From Euryodendron excelsum (lineage: Eukaryota > Streptophyta > Magnoliopsida > Ericales > Pentaphylacaceae), in assembly GCA_033060915.1 (NCBI GenBank), contig CM065394.1, positions 31,644,001-31,708,000 of the forward strand: 64,000 nt of DNA, in the 5' to 3' direction. Both the position numbers and the translations under genes were made by a program. This document shows, one piece after another, positions 12,836 to 24,774 of the stretch (positions are counted from its first letter, which is position 1; each line of letters starts with the position of its first letter). Below the pieces are notes generated by a model. It made no database searches and was not told the DNA's origin. It saw only the letters and a list, made by a program, of their open reading frames with translations.

Positions 12836-13010
12836 GGCCAGAGAAAGTAAACAAGCTAGGGGAGATCAAGTAAATAAAAAGTTGAAAGGAATGCGGAGAA
12901 TCGAGAAGAAGAAGAAGAAAGGTCAAAAGGTTTTTCTCTCTGATTCCAAAATTTTGCGTTTCAAGACCATATAATCAGATTGTTCCTTGATGTTTTTTGT
13001 GGCTATGGGG
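12836..13010 (-). promoter_or_regulatory. likely promoter and 5' leader of the Ca2+-ATPase
   Basis: On the minus strand a TATA-like GATTATATGG lies at about 12968-12977. It is followed by a pyrimidine-rich leader with a CTTCTTCTTCTTCT run (about 12908-12922) and then the ATG at 12835. The spacing of roughly 130 bases from TATA to ATG fits a short plant 5' leader. This is composition-based only; no transcript data are available. Confidence 0.4.
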
Positions 13011-13119
13011 GGTTTGGGCCTTTTAATATGGTGATTCAGAATAGCCTAAAATTCTGGTAAATCAAGCTTTGTAGAAAATCTTATTATACTCTTTGGTTCT
13101 ATTCTATGCTTATGGTTAT

Positions 13120-13330
13120 GCCCTCAGATTCCTAGTGTGTTTCCAACCTGTTTCCTGGAAGTAGACTCACGGCTTTTTGAGCAATCTTACAATATTTCCG
13201 TTTCCATGTACGTAATTGAGATTTTGCAAAATTTTCTTGGCATGACATTAGAAATAGGTAATTCTATTCTATTTCTTAGAAAGTGGTCTCTAGACGTGTG
13301 TTTTACGTTGTGGAAATGCTTCTTATACTG
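13120..13330 (+). repeat. diverged direct repeat, copy 1 of 3
   Basis: Copy 1 shares an ordered series of phrases with 15541-15755: GGAAGT(A/G)GACT, TTGAGCAATCTT, GTTTCCATGTAC, TTGGCATGA or TGTGGCATGA, TCTATTTCT, and GTGGAAA(T/G)G(C/G)TTCTTA. A third, partial copy starts at about 15795 (TTCCAACCT..., AAGTGGAAGCACG). The short reading frames in the two main copies differ, so a coding origin is not supported. Confidence 0.6.
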
Positions 13331-13844
13331 TATTTGGAATTTGAATTTATAAAGAAAAAGCGAAAGCAAAGGAAAAGATTGACAAAAAAAAGAACAAAAT
13401 TTTTTTGTTCTATTTTCTTCTATCTTTTCATTTTCTTTTTTATTACCAAATCTTTGATTCAAATACAACTTTAATTGATTTCTTTCTTCTCTCTATTTGT
13501 TGGGGGAAGTTTTATGCGCATAATTGTGAATTGAACAATTCTGAATCGGTTCATTTATGAATTGTATTATTCCGGCATTATTTGATTATAGAAAATGTAA
13601 CACCTTAAAAAGATACAAAATTTATTTTCTTCATGAAAATTTTAGTTTAGTCATTTCTTTTAAAACATGTTTTACCTTATCAAGATTTAGAAATCAATAG
13701 AATATATTGGTAGGCGTCTACACAAGTCTTGAATTAATTCATTATTTTTAATTAATCAATTCAAAATGGAATGATTGCATTCATGCAAATAAACGGACCC
13801 TCAATGTTGTCAGATTAATCAAAAGAATAGAAAAACTAGTATTA

Positions 13845-14100
13845 ATGCAACACTAACCCGTAGAAACTTGAGAACTCATTTAGACCCACCAGATAATGAT
13901 GAGCCTAGACTGAGTCATGTAGCATCAATTGGTGATTGTTGCACAGTCATAAAAGCTAGTATCAAGGCAAAATAGTATCAATGCAATAGTCGCCAATTGA
14001 AGCTTGACAACTCAATTTAGACCCACCAGTTGATGGTGAGTCCAGCATGAGTTGTCAGTATCAACTGGAGGCAGTTGCACAATCATGGATGCTAGAGGTT
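13845..14100 (+). repeat. two-copy diverged tandem repeat, ~135 bp units
   Basis: Units at about 13845-13965 and 13980-14100 share GTATTAATGCAA/GTATCAATGCAA, TTTAGACCCACCAG, GATGGTGAG-like, TATCAA(C/T)TGG, GTTGCACA(G/A)TCAT and a final GCTAG. They differ at many sites, so the duplication is old. Confidence 0.65.
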
Positions 14101-14417
14101 CTCTCAAAAGAATTTCGGTAGCATACAATAAAGGTTTAAGGATTTGCATTTCAGCATTTTCTTGGAAAGTAGCATCCCAAACCAAAGTCAGTTTTTGAGA
14201 GTTTGAAAAAATAAAAGTGCTACAAGACATCTATTGCCAATATAACTATCAGAGGAAAAAAAGAAATAGAAAAAAGATGAAACATACCAATATTCTTGCG
14301 TTGCAAGCATAACAACAAACGTAATTTTAATTAGGGTTTCTGCTACGACTTACCAGGAAATTTGATTGCATGCCTTGGTTATTTATTTTTCTTTAGGATT
14401 TAAACACAAAATTGCTT

Positions 14418-14418
14418 G

Positions 14419-14480
<62 letters not shown>
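14418..14480. repeat. compound microsatellite (CT)n(CA)n
   Basis: About 14 CT units are followed directly by about 17 CA units, with no interruption. Confidence 0.98.
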
Positions 14481-14482
<2 letters not shown>

Positions 14483-15540
14483 TGGTTTTCAGCTATGCTT
14501 TCTACTCATCTTTGCTTTTTTAGTTGCGGTAGAAAGCAATTTTTAGCCTATTTCATCGCAAAAGGATTGTGAAGATGTATGATTTCTTGAAAAAAAAAAA
14601 ATGTCCCAATCAATTTATCTTTTAGATTAATCCAACATAATTTGAGTAGACACCATAAAAGTTGGGCTATTTTGAGCATATTTATGATAAAGTAGTATCT
14701 AGTTTAAACCATAGTCGCAAGAAAGCAAAGCGAAAATGATGTGAAAAACAAAAGAGTAAAATGTGCCCTAAAAAATTATGAAAAACATGAAATTTTAGGT
14801 AATAAAACTAAATAAGATATTTACACACAAAATATATTAAAAACCCTATGAAAGCAAGTTATATATTAAACTTTCAATTAGAAAAACAATCGGGTACATA
14901 TAAATTCATAAAAATAAATTTTTAATCCATTAAATGACTTAGATTTGAATTATCAAACTTCTAATGGTAAACCTATTGGTAAAATTTCTTTCTTCATTCC
15001 TCAGGTTCTTACAAGAAATGGGAGTTTTAATAACAAATCTATTTGGTCACTAATCTATAAATATCGTCACTAGAGAACAGAGGTGTTTGTCACAAAGTCG
15101 TCACTATAGCCCTGTGGCTAGAACTATATTGAAACATAAAAACTTCTTGTCACGATTTCTTCTACAATTAGTAAGAAACATATTCCATCCCTAAAAATTA
15201 TTTCAATTGGCGACTAGATAATGTGGTTACTAAAACAGAACAAAATTTTCACTTATGCCCAATTTCGTCACTAAGAGTAGGTAAGTTGAAATTTGTTTAG
15301 TGACAAAAAATTTTCATTTCCTCTTCGCTCTTTACAGTAAGTATTTCTTATAACATTTGTTTTAAGAAGACTTTTATTAATGATTTTATTTCATTAGCAA
15401 AGTTGAATCTATTAAACATAAAACTTACGTCTTCCCCCCCCAAAAAAAAAAAAAAATCACAACTACAAATCATCCATAGAACATGGAATTCTCAACACTA
15501 AATATTTTTTCATACATAATTCATATGAAAAATAGACTTG

Positions 15541-15850
15541 CTTGGGTTTCCGACCTATTTTTTGGAAGTGGACTGGAAGACTATGCTTGGATTATTGAGC
15601 AATCTTGCTTTCTTTTGTTTCCATGTACCTACTTGAATTTTGAAAATTTTTGTGGCATGAGATAAAAATAGTTAGTTCTAGTCTATTTCTCCGAAATGGG
15701 TCTCAACTTGTTCTTTCATACGTGTTTGGCACTGTGGAAAGGTTTCTTAGTTCGTTTTCTTTTTTTCTGTGTGTTGTATTTTTTGAAAAAGTTTGGTAGC
15801 GTTATTCCAACCTATATTCTCAAAGTGGAAGCACGAATAGGGACATTTTA
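15541..15850 (+). repeat. diverged direct repeat, copies 2 and 3
   Basis: Copy 2 (15541-15755) matches copy 1 at 13120-13330 in the same phrase order. A shorter third copy (about 15795-15850) repeats only the opening phrases. See copy 1 for the shared words. Confidence 0.55.
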
Positions 15851-15899
15851 TAACTATGAAAGCAAAATAACTCCTATCTATAGCTAACAATCCACTAAT

Positions 15900-17852
15900 T
15901 AGGGGATTGAGATTACACTTTTAGAGTGTAATCACACCTCCCAACTTGGCCTTTTGCTAGTCCCTAGCAAAATCTACAAACTAAAATAGACTATATATAT
16001 ATAAAAAAATACTCTCCACTTTTGTAGGAGTATATATGCATTTAGCTTATACATTAAGCCTTTGAACCCCTAAGTTACCCCTAGTGGATGAGTGGTGTCT
16101 CGTGAGGATTTCTTGTTATGAGACTCACAAATATCCCTTTGTGAATTGCAATTAGAGATAAGAATAAGAAGAACATGCATAATCCAACTCAAGCTAACAT
16201 TAGATATCACTCCCCACTCCTAATATATACAAGAATATGTAACAAGTCATACCAAAGAAAGGTTCAAGTGTGTGGGTGAAGAATTATGCTATATGACTCA
16301 AATGAAACATATTTACGCATTCCCAAACCTTTAAGCTTTGATTCAACACCTCGCCAGTCATACATTCACAAAGAAACACCCGCATGGCTCTCACAATGAT
16401 ATGCTCATTATTAGAGTAAATGCAAAATAGAACCAAAAGAACATACCAATTACAAAAATTAAAAAGATTCAAGTGTATCAACCTAATATAGTTTCATGAA
16501 AGGAAAAATCAAAGTTGAGCATTGATTTAAAAAAGTTGACAAATGATGACTTATACCATATTGAAATCTCCAATCAAGCACAACTTGGATCAACTATACC
16601 TTTCTAAGGTGAAAAGATGGTATGGAAGATATATAAGGTAAGGGTAAAGAAGGATGTAAGTAGGTCAAATTATGCGTAATCAAGGCATGAAATGATGAAT
16701 GGTTAAACATCTCCATCTATTCCCTTTTTGATTTCATAACATTCTTCTCATTTTATTCTACTTTCTATATTTTTTCTTAACTTTGTAACACCTTTTTTTT
16801 TCTTTCTTCTCTTCTTCTTTCTAGCTTTTAACTTTTGATTGCCTCTTTACATTCAACTTTCTCATATTTTCTCAATTTGCTATTTTTCTTTTGAACTTAC
16901 CACATCAATCTCTTTCTTTGCTTTTCTTTCTTTTTCTCATTGCTTTCAAGTGGAGAACAATAGCTCATCTCATCAATGAAGACTTTTCAACACACTTCAA
17001 CTTGTATAAATATTAAAGATAAAAGACAAGAGATGGTATCAAGTGGAATCAAGGGAAATAAAAAATTTTCATGAAGAACCATGGCTTGCAAGAAGAAAGA
17101 TGGCCTAGAATCAAGTCCAAAATACTTAATTATAGAATTTAATAAAGTATAAGTGTCAACCTTCTCAATCCATACTCAACTCATGAACCAAATACAAACA
17201 TAATGAACCTATTGAAGAATATGAGGGTGAATAATTAGTCCTTGAGTAAATGTAATTGCTCCGAAAGACGAAAAATGCTCTAAAGCTCACAAGGTAAAAA
17301 AATCTCTACTAACGACAAAATAAAAATGCAAAAGATATTAACAAATGATGTCATATAACATAATTGTGCAGAAAGAAGTAATCCCCTCTACTTTAGCATG
17401 AATGATGCAACCCCACAATATGTTAGGTGTAAAGAGTGAATCAACATTAACTTCAGTCAAGATATATGCAAAAACTCCTATCTTCTAATCTTAAGTTGGA
17501 TTTTCACAAATGTTGCTATGGTACCTCGAAAATAGAGAATCAATACATCCATCATGAATAAGTAGGAATCAACATGAAATATACATGAAATATGTGCTAA
17601 AACAATAAAATGAACGATATTGAGACCTACAATACTCAAATCGCTATCAAATGGCACAAGTGATCAAAAGATATCCATGTCATATCACACATGTGATTAT
17701 ACAATCCATACATACGAGATAAGAGTAATACAATGAAAGATATACAATAAAGCTCAAAATAAACATCCACTGTATTAAAATCAGAGTTTTAGATACAACA
17801 TATGATGAAATGAAATGAAATGCATGTACAATATGTATCTAAACTCTAAGCT
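15900..17852 (-). other. 3' non-coding part of Athila-like element B
   Basis: The plus-strand text begins around CACCTCCCAACTTGGCC and includes a long pyrimidine-rich tract (about 16720-16980, purine-rich in the element's orientation). Around 17760-17840 it matches the equivalent 3' flank of element C at 53420-53510 (AGATACA(A/T)CATATGA, GAAATGAAATG). No coding capacity is seen and the terminal LTR is not recognised, so the left boundary is approximate. Confidence 0.5.
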
Positions 17853-19136
17853 CTAATAGTCATCATCGTCATTAGGAGGTGGAGGATACCCAAGGTGTCG
17901 GACAATCTCCCGCAAGAAAGTGGTATGCTCTTGCTGAGTCTGCTGAATCTCGATTTGCTGAGCCATAAGGGTAGTAATAGCAATATCTTGAGCAGTTAAC
18001 TTGGCTGTGATGGCGGTCTACCACTCTATATGGGCAATTTGCTGAGCTGCTAATGATTGCTGCATAGCTACAATCTGCTCCTGAAGAGAGGCAAAAGCCT
18101 GAGAATGCAGCAACATCAGTTGACTTTGCTGTTTAAGAAGCTCCAGCATAGTGGACTCCTCTAAGTCTACTACTCCTGTAGTGGTTGCTGATCAGCCTGT
18201 TGCTAGCCCTGAGGTTGCTGATGAGCTTGCTAAGGTGGAACTTGAGTTGGTGGGGGTGGTTGTGCCCTCTAAACTCTCCTCTAAATGCCCTTAAGCTGCC
18301 CCTATACTCTATGCTTGAATGATAGGTCAATGGGCCTCTTGAGAGATATAGTAATCACATCTCTCTAGGGGCCAACTCTAGCTAGTCAGATGACGGAAGT
18401 GACAAAACATCTAAATAGAATGCTAGCCTATACCGTAGTAAGGGAAGTAGCGTCAAACAAGGCTGAAAACATCAATCGAGGTAAGTCAATTGACCTCGTT
18501 ATCCCTATAGCCCACAGAAGTTGAGCCCGGTGTTGACTACACTCAAAGACTTGACTGATAGGAAAAAGGGAACAACACGAGAATACAAACAGAGGCCTAT
18601 AGTGAACAGCAAGTGCTTTCTTAAGCACTTGTGACGTCTCCCATCTCTCATCTTCAACACATACCTTCGCCACAACAGACTCGTGATCAGAAGCCCCCTC
18701 TCCTTAAAAATGAAACTGGGGCTGCCTATCCTCAGTACCTCAAATAGTGCAACAAATGTGGATGGGGTGATCATTACCTTATGGCCTCTAACGTATGATC
18801 GGATAGTCTTATGCCCCAAAGTGTCTGAGGAGTAGGAAATGTTGGCCATGAATTCAGCGACCAGAGTGGAATCACACTGACATTTGAATCTGGCCAACCC
18901 TAATAATTGCTTATTAGTGAACAAATCTAACCATCGATAGGGTGACCTGTATACTGTGTGAGAGCCCATCGCCTCTCCAGCACGACCTCCATTTGACTCC
19001 AAAGCTCCTCAAAAGCGGTCTAGGCCTTGTGCCCAATGAATCACGTCTCATCAAAAGGTTGGGGCTCAGGCTGGCCCCAGCCCCTGCCTCTACTAGCTTG
19101 ACTTCTAGTTGGCACAATGGCCCCTTTACCTGCCAT
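17853..19136 (-). pseudogene. ORF2 (env-position, plant-transposon domain) of element B
   Basis: The frame starts at the ATG at 19136 and ends near the TAG at 17853, about 428 codons. Homology to ORF2 of element C is visible throughout: an opening rich in R/G/Q, the AEFMANI segment, a segment like LLWAIGITRSIDLPR, and a C-terminal Gln-rich coiled coil ending HLGYPPPPNDDDDY. C ends HLGQPPPDADRDFF. In Athila-type elements an ORF sits in this place after integrase; its function is unproven, and it has been called envelope-like by position only. The domain resembles the putative plant transposon protein domain common in plant genomes. Several stops and frameshifts break the frame here. Confidence 0.65.
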
Positions 19137-19499
19137 CGAATAATACACGAGAAAGAGCTAAGGCACCTTACCCCACTAACAACTAAAAACAATGAATGAA
19201 CTAAAATAGGGCTTAAGGAATGCCTAGGGATATCCCTAATTTGAAAGTAACCTTTTCCTTTCCTTGGGCAGTATCTCCCAACAAGATTGATCCGTTTAGG
19301 TCTTTGTCCATGATGGCCTTTTTATTGATTTTGATGATTGAGGCGTAAAAAGGGACGTGGTCAGGCTTGAAATGACCGTATAAGACAGTAGTACGTTAAT
19401 CTAGGACTACTCGGAAGCTCAGGTCTGTCGTCAGACTCTGGCAGGGCTTCGCCGTCTCCTAGGTACTCTCTCCCTCATAAAACTGTCTTTCTCTAAGCG

Positions 19500-19735
19500 T
19501 TCAAACGTTTCAAAGAAGAGTTCAGAGGCCCTTATATAGAAATTAGACTAGTGTTTGAATGCCTATTAAACTCGTTCGAACGGGATAGCTGTCCCCTGCG
19601 AACTTTGCGCAAGCCTGAGAACGCTCAGCAATAAATGGCCTTGAAAGCTCAACCGCTGCTGATGTGGCCGCTCGAACGAATGACGTGTCCATTTGAACAG
19701 TTGTTTTGCATGCTAGAGGCTACTGTGCCAATGTC
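19500..19735 (-). promoter_or_regulatory. palindrome cluster and TATA-like box upstream of ORF2 (element B)
   Basis: Reading the minus strand towards ORF2 there are degenerate GTTCGAAC-type palindromes, then a perfect CGTTCGAACG (19573-19582), then TCTATATAAG (19540-19531), and then about 400 bases to the ORF2 ATG. Element C has the same layout with a different palindrome. An internal promoter for ORF2 is my inference. Confidence 0.45.
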
Positions 19736-19739
19736 CATG

Positions 19740-22510
19740 CAAACTCCAGTAAACTCTGGTTAACCCTAGTCAACCCTGGTCAACCCCAGTCAACTCTGGT
19801 CAACCCAGTTAACCCTGGCCAATCTTGGTCAACCTTGGAGCTCTCGGGATGAGGTGACTGCGATCCAATCACTTTTTTCAACCACACCGGCTCTGGGAAT
19901 AAAACCGACAACTTCTAAAGCACTGTTTAGAGTATTCCCTTCCATTTTTTGGTTGGGCCCCACTATCCGGCACTTTTCTTTTCAAACCAGAACCTCCCTA
20001 CTCCACTTCGAGTGAAATGTAACCAATTTTTAGCCTTAAGTCACCTCTAGAGGCGCACACCAACCCCCTAGGCTATTAAAAGCGGTTATAAATCGACCAA
20101 CACTCAACAAGCCTCATATCCAGCCTTTTTTCCAGCCCTCAATAAATAAGCATACACCATTCTTAGTGACGCACGGCCAAAGCTAAGGTATGCGCTAGTA
20201 GGAGTGGTGCACAAATCCTTTGGTTTTGCACTATAAATACAAACCTTCCCCCTCACTATTTTGGGTGAAAAAAAATATCCGGAAACTCTCCCCCTCTTTT
20301 CAGACAGCTTATGGAGCCTTATCTCTCTCTCTCTCTCGAAGTCTTGTTTGCTGAGCCCTAGGCCGAAGCTCTAAAGCCTAAGCTTCCAAGCTCCACCGAA
20401 GGTCTGCCCCGCTGCCCGGAAGCTCCCGACGTCTTCTCATGACCAAGGCTCAAGCCTCCATCAAAGAAAGAAGAAACAAGAGAAGGTAATCCTCTATTTA
20501 CCTTTTCGTATTCCCCACTCTCTCTTCTCCCTCAGAGCCCACTTGGGTTCTTCTCATTTTTAACCCCCATCTTGTAAACCCCCCCTTTCTTGCTTGCTTA
20601 GAACAAGAGGACGTTAAGTTCATGTTGAGAGTGAATGAGAGGGGACTACCGATCGCAACTCCCTTCTTGATTTTCACTCGCCTCATGACATGGCCTTAGG
20701 GTCCTCTTGCAATGTGGTGATACCTAGCTTTGTATGATTCATGCCGTTATTATCGTTGTCATACATTTGTATTTTTGTTATCTCTTTATCCCTAAAAACC
20801 AATTTCAAAGTTGCTTTCTAAAAATCACAATTCTAGGTTGATCCTAACCCTTTCATGGTTAGGGTTTTCCTAAAAAAGTGTGGCATTTGAAATGGCTTCT
20901 AATAGCATATATTGTTTTCTTTTTAAAAAAAATACAATCCCAAAACGATCCTAGCTATTCCATGACTAAGGTTGTCTCAGGAAACGTGTGACATTCAAAA
21001 CGACCCAAAAAGGTCTACATTTTTTGGCCTCATGCCTTTGTTATTTTTTAAGTTACGAGCCTAAAGTAATTCCTACCTTCTAATGGCTAGAATGACTTTA
21101 GGCAAAGTGCGATATTCATTTGAATGTCTAAAATCCAATTTAGGGTTTATAACCCTAAAACATGTTTTCAAAAACTCTTTTTTCAAACCATTTACAAAAT
21201 TGGTGTTTGTCAAAACCCTAGAAGTCCAATCTTAGGAAAATTCTGTTTTTGCCAACTTAGAAACCTTCCATTTTTAAACCAAAATCATACTTTTTTCAAA
21301 ACCCCCAAAATCCTCAATTTCCAAATCAATTAAACCTTTCATGTTCAAACCTTCCCTTTTAAAATCAATCAAATCAAAACCTTTCATTTCAAATCCCTCA
21401 AATCACTCATTTTTCAAACCTTCCAAATTTAGACCCTAAATCAACTCCTCCCATTTTGGAAACAATCCAAACTTACCTTTTTTAAGCAAATTAAATCTTT
21501 TTCAAAAAGAAAACAAAACCTTTCCAAATCTTTTCAAATCTTTCCAAAAGGAAACAAATCAAATCTTTTTTCAAAAAAGGAAATAAAATCTTCTCAAATG
21601 AAATCTTTTTAAATCTAATCTTTTCAAATCAAATCTCAATCTTTTCAAATCAAGAAAACATTTCCAAATTCAATCTTCCTGAAAAGGAAACATTTCAAAA
21701 TCAAATCAAATCTTCTTAAAAAGGAAACATTTTCAAAGTCCAACCATCCCGAAAAGGAAGTCTTTCAAAGTCAAAACTTTCCTGAAAAGGACACATTTTC
21801 AAACTCAAACTTTCTAAAAATGAAAACTTTCTAGAAATAGAAACTCATTTCAAATTTCAAACTCTTGTAAGAACTATGACTGACCTGATCCTCTTTAAGG
21901 AGGTACGTAGACAAACCTTCATAGGGTGCGGTCACAACTCTTTTTAAATTCTCAATTCTATAACCATTTTTCGAATTCAATTCCATCTTTTAAACTTTGT
22001 TTTTAAATGTTTTCTAAGTGAATAACATTAAACATAGGTAACCGATAAGTCATAATTACATGAGTAAAAGATGAATAGACATTTAGGTACAACAAAGGCG
22101 GGGTAGGGTGATAGTCTTAGGAGATCTTCCCTACACATAACCAACCCCCGGACTTAAGAATTTCTGTTTCAAAGACCAAAACTGGAGTTAATTTTCAAAA
22201 GGGCTTTCCAATATTTTTAGGGTTGTCAAACAACCTTACCTTCTTAAACCCTCTCATGAGGATGTCTTTCAAAAATACTTTCCAAAACCTAAGTTTAACC
22301 CTCGGGTTTTACTTGGTGGAAATGACCTACCACATCTTTAAATATGTTAGGTGGTGACTCTAAAGACCTTTTTAAAAAGCCCTAATCAATTCCATTTCAA
22401 AAATTCAAACCCCATCGCATTTGTCCTTCTAGGAGGATGAGTTTTAACGAGAGAGCATTGTGCTTTTTCTTGAGCGAAGAGAGCTTGGTTCAAAAAAATG
22501 GGGCGCGACA
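19740..22510 (+). mobile_element. 5' LTR (left-truncated) of the LARD-like element
   Basis: This copy aligns with the split 3' LTR: 19740-20120 with 34617-35072, and 20120-22510 with 46160-47594. It ends GGGCGCGACA and is followed at once by a primer-binding-like site. It lacks the first ~930 bases present in the 3' LTR (33683-34616). It retains about 900 bases (21131-22032) that the 3' LTR has lost. By eye, identity between the LTRs is roughly 85 percent, so the insertion is old. It carries a GTCAACCCTG minisatellite, a TATA box and a C/T-rich U5 region with AAATCTTTTC-type microrepeats. Confidence 0.75.
20232..20239 (+). promoter_or_regulatory. TATA box of the LTR
   Basis: TATAAATA sits in CACTATAAATACAAACCTTCC. 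The partner LTR has CACTATAACTACAGACCTTCC at 46249, so the box there is mutated. Transcription would start about 30 bases downstream, near the conserved CCCCCT(C/T)ACT. Confidence 0.6.
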
Positions 22511-22513
22511 GCT

Positions 22514-22532
22514 TGGCGACTCCATTGGGGAC
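22514..22532 (+). promoter_or_regulatory. primer-binding site
   Basis: TGGCGACTCCATTGGGGAC begins four bases after the LTR terminus. Position and sequence resemble the PBS of plant Tat/Ogre-type gypsy elements, which commonly read TGGCGACTC...GGGGA. I did not assign the tRNA with certainty. Confidence 0.7.
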
Positions 22533-23214
22533 AACTAGAGGGTTAGGCCTATGTCATGTCTAATCACCCTTCACTTACCTTAGGTTCGCCGGTTACCTTG
22601 TTTAGTTATATCCACTTTCTAACCTTTTCAAAATTCTAAATTTTTCAAAATGGTCTTTGTTTTGCAAAAAGTCAAACATTGCATTCATTACATGCTCTTG
22701 CATTGTTCATATATCCTACCTTATTTTGCATTTGAGTTCCTCAATAACTCTGTGCATTTGTTTTGTAGGTGAACCCTTGTTCACATTTTAATTTATGTTC
22801 ATAAACTGCCATGTATGTTATGTATGACAAGATGTATGGGAGTTATTGGGCTCTTTCCTCTAATTTCCAAAATCACATGCACACTTGCATGTGCATCTTC
22901 ATGGAATATTGACCCTGGTTACTACCTTCTAGTTAGAAGGGAGAACAGTACATTGACTGTTGGTGGTAGGTAGATGTGTCACTTAACCAACGGTCTTTGA
23001 ATAGTTCCCCTGCTCAAATCACTAACCTATAATAGCACCACCCTGGGGAGTGGGCCTAGGTTTGAAGATCTGGGAGCCGAGCTTTTAGGAAGCATTAGTA
23101 GCCATCAACTACATGTTCATATAGCACCTATGCATAGCCGAACCTTCGCCTAATTGAAGGCAAGTGTCTTTTCCAAACCAAGGAGGAAAGAGTGACCGTT
23201 TTTCAATTTCCTAC

Positions 23215-24420
23215 TCCTGTTGTTATTATGCTTATATATATGAATTATTTGTTATCAATATCTTATCATTTATGCCACTAAACTGCTCATGCATATGTAA
23301 TCATCCCACGGTAAGAGTTCTAAAGCAACTCAAGCCACTGGCATTCCATGTATATGATCAACCCTAAAGAGAATGGCCCACGAGTCAATCTTAAACCATA
23401 AGCCTACCCAATGCCTAAGGGTTTCAAACCCTAAGGATTATGGCATGCATCCAAGAATCATTTTATAAGAAGGGCCCCAATCCCTCTTGCTCATATAGAT
23501 AAGGTTGCCACAAGACAAATGGCAAAATCCCAAGACAAGGTTGCTCAATGACCTCTAGACATCAAAAAGGCAGAATCAAAGACTCAAGAGTAGTTTAGGG
23601 TTTTCCTTGTAATTAAAAATAGGTGAAAATTCCAATGAAAAATGTTCTCTCACCCATTTCTATCTATTTTCAATTCCATGTACTAGAAAAATCCAATGTA
23701 ATAAAATCGTCAGTTTACTTCCCTTGAATGAACGAATATATAAATGAATGTATATTACAACTACAGGTATGGTATTGCATACAAGGGCAACCCCCTATCT
23801 CCAAAAGTGAGCAAACACAACATGCTTAGTACCCTTCTCAAAGTAGTGGCACCCATAGGGCATGCATTGCATACAAACTTTCAAACCAAGGCACTACCTT
23901 CTCATTTGTTTCGTGTCATCTGTCCTCCCCCTCATCTCTCAAGTACCAAGAACATCAAAGACGAAGCAAGGATAGAAAAGGGAGTTTCCTAAACCGCTTA
24001 TCTATTGTCATTATGCTGTGCACATATTCACTACTATCATGCTTATGCATCAATATCCATTCTAAAGACACGAGTTCCAAGAAACTCAAGTTAGTGCATT
24101 TTCATCAGCTGTAGAGAGAAAGGAACAATCTAATCTTATATTAATCAAACCTACCAAAGAGCTTGAGGATTTTCCAACCCTAAGGATTCGTGACATGCAT
24201 AGAACCATATCTCAAGAGAGGCCCAAATCTCTCTCTGTCCATGGAGACGAGATTGCCCAAACAAAGAAACATCGACCGGCCTATACCGAAGAGGTATTGT
24301 ATTGCATACAGGGGCAACACCCCACCTCTAAAATGAACTCAGCGTCATACCTAGATTCCTGCAAAGAAGGGACTTCCATAGAACATGCATTGCATAAGGT
24401 CTTCAACTCCATATGCTAAT
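23215..24420 (+). repeat. diverged tandem duplication inside the LARD-like element
   Basis: The segment at about 23215-23900 and the segment at about 24000-24420 share an ordered set of phrases: TGTTATTATGCTTATA/TGTCATTATGCTGTGC, GAGTTC(T/C)AA, CAACCCTAAGGATT or AAACCCTAAGGATT, GGCATGCAT/GACATGCAT, ATTGCATAC(A)AGGGGCAA-like, and a final GCATTGCATA. Spacing differs between units, so indels have accumulated. Confidence 0.55.
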
Positions 24421-24734
24421 TACATTTACTTTTCTTTTTCTTTTTCCAGGCTCAAGAGCACAACCAAACCTATGTAGTCTCTCCGTAGTCCCACCCAATC
24501 CATAACTTTTGCAAGGGTGAGCCCATTGAAGAGTAGAAGGGATTGACCGCTCATCAACAAAGTGTTACCCTCAAGCAGCAACCTCCACACCATGTCCTCA
24601 AAATCGCCATCTATGCATCGACATGACAAAACCCTCTAGTTACTTGACAGTTAGAAAAATGGCCACCAACTACCTAGCAGCAGAAGGTACCAACTTAAGA
24701 AGGGACTAAGGCCACAAGCTACAAGGTGATCCTC

Positions 24735-24736
<2 letters not shown>

Positions 24737-24771
<35 letters not shown>
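24737..24771 (+). repeat. poly-A run of 35
   Basis: An uninterrupted run of 35 A lies within the internal region. It could mark the tail of a retroposed insertion, but I found no target duplication or retroposon body upstream. A shorter run of 22 A lies at 25895-25916. Confidence 0.9.

Positions 24772-24774
<3 letters not shown>

Larger units (their letters stand above)
13011..15899. other. upstream intergenic region with diverged local duplications
   Basis: No gene is recognised. The region holds a three-copy diverged dispersed repeat (13120-13330, 15541-15755, 15795-15850), a two-copy tandem repeat (13845-14100), a compound CT/CA microsatellite (14418-14480), and a stretch with several GTCACTA/TAGTGAC words (about 15045-15310) reminiscent of decayed CACTA sub-terminal DNA. 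Confidence 0.55.

Noticed and set aside
11358..12850. Plus-strand open frames (194, 147 and 132 codons) over the ATPase
   Set aside because: They are antisense shadows of a long, GC-richer coding region whose minus-strand product is an unmistakable P-type ATPase.
15045..15310. Region with several GTCACTA/TAGTGAC words, as in some CACTA elements
   Set aside because: No CACTA terminus, inverted ends or target duplication could be defined; noted as suggestive only.
24737..24771. Poly-A run of 35 as the tail of a LINE or SINE
   Set aside because: There is no LINE reading frame or tRNA-like SINE head upstream and no flanking duplication; a simple homopolymer expansion is as likely.
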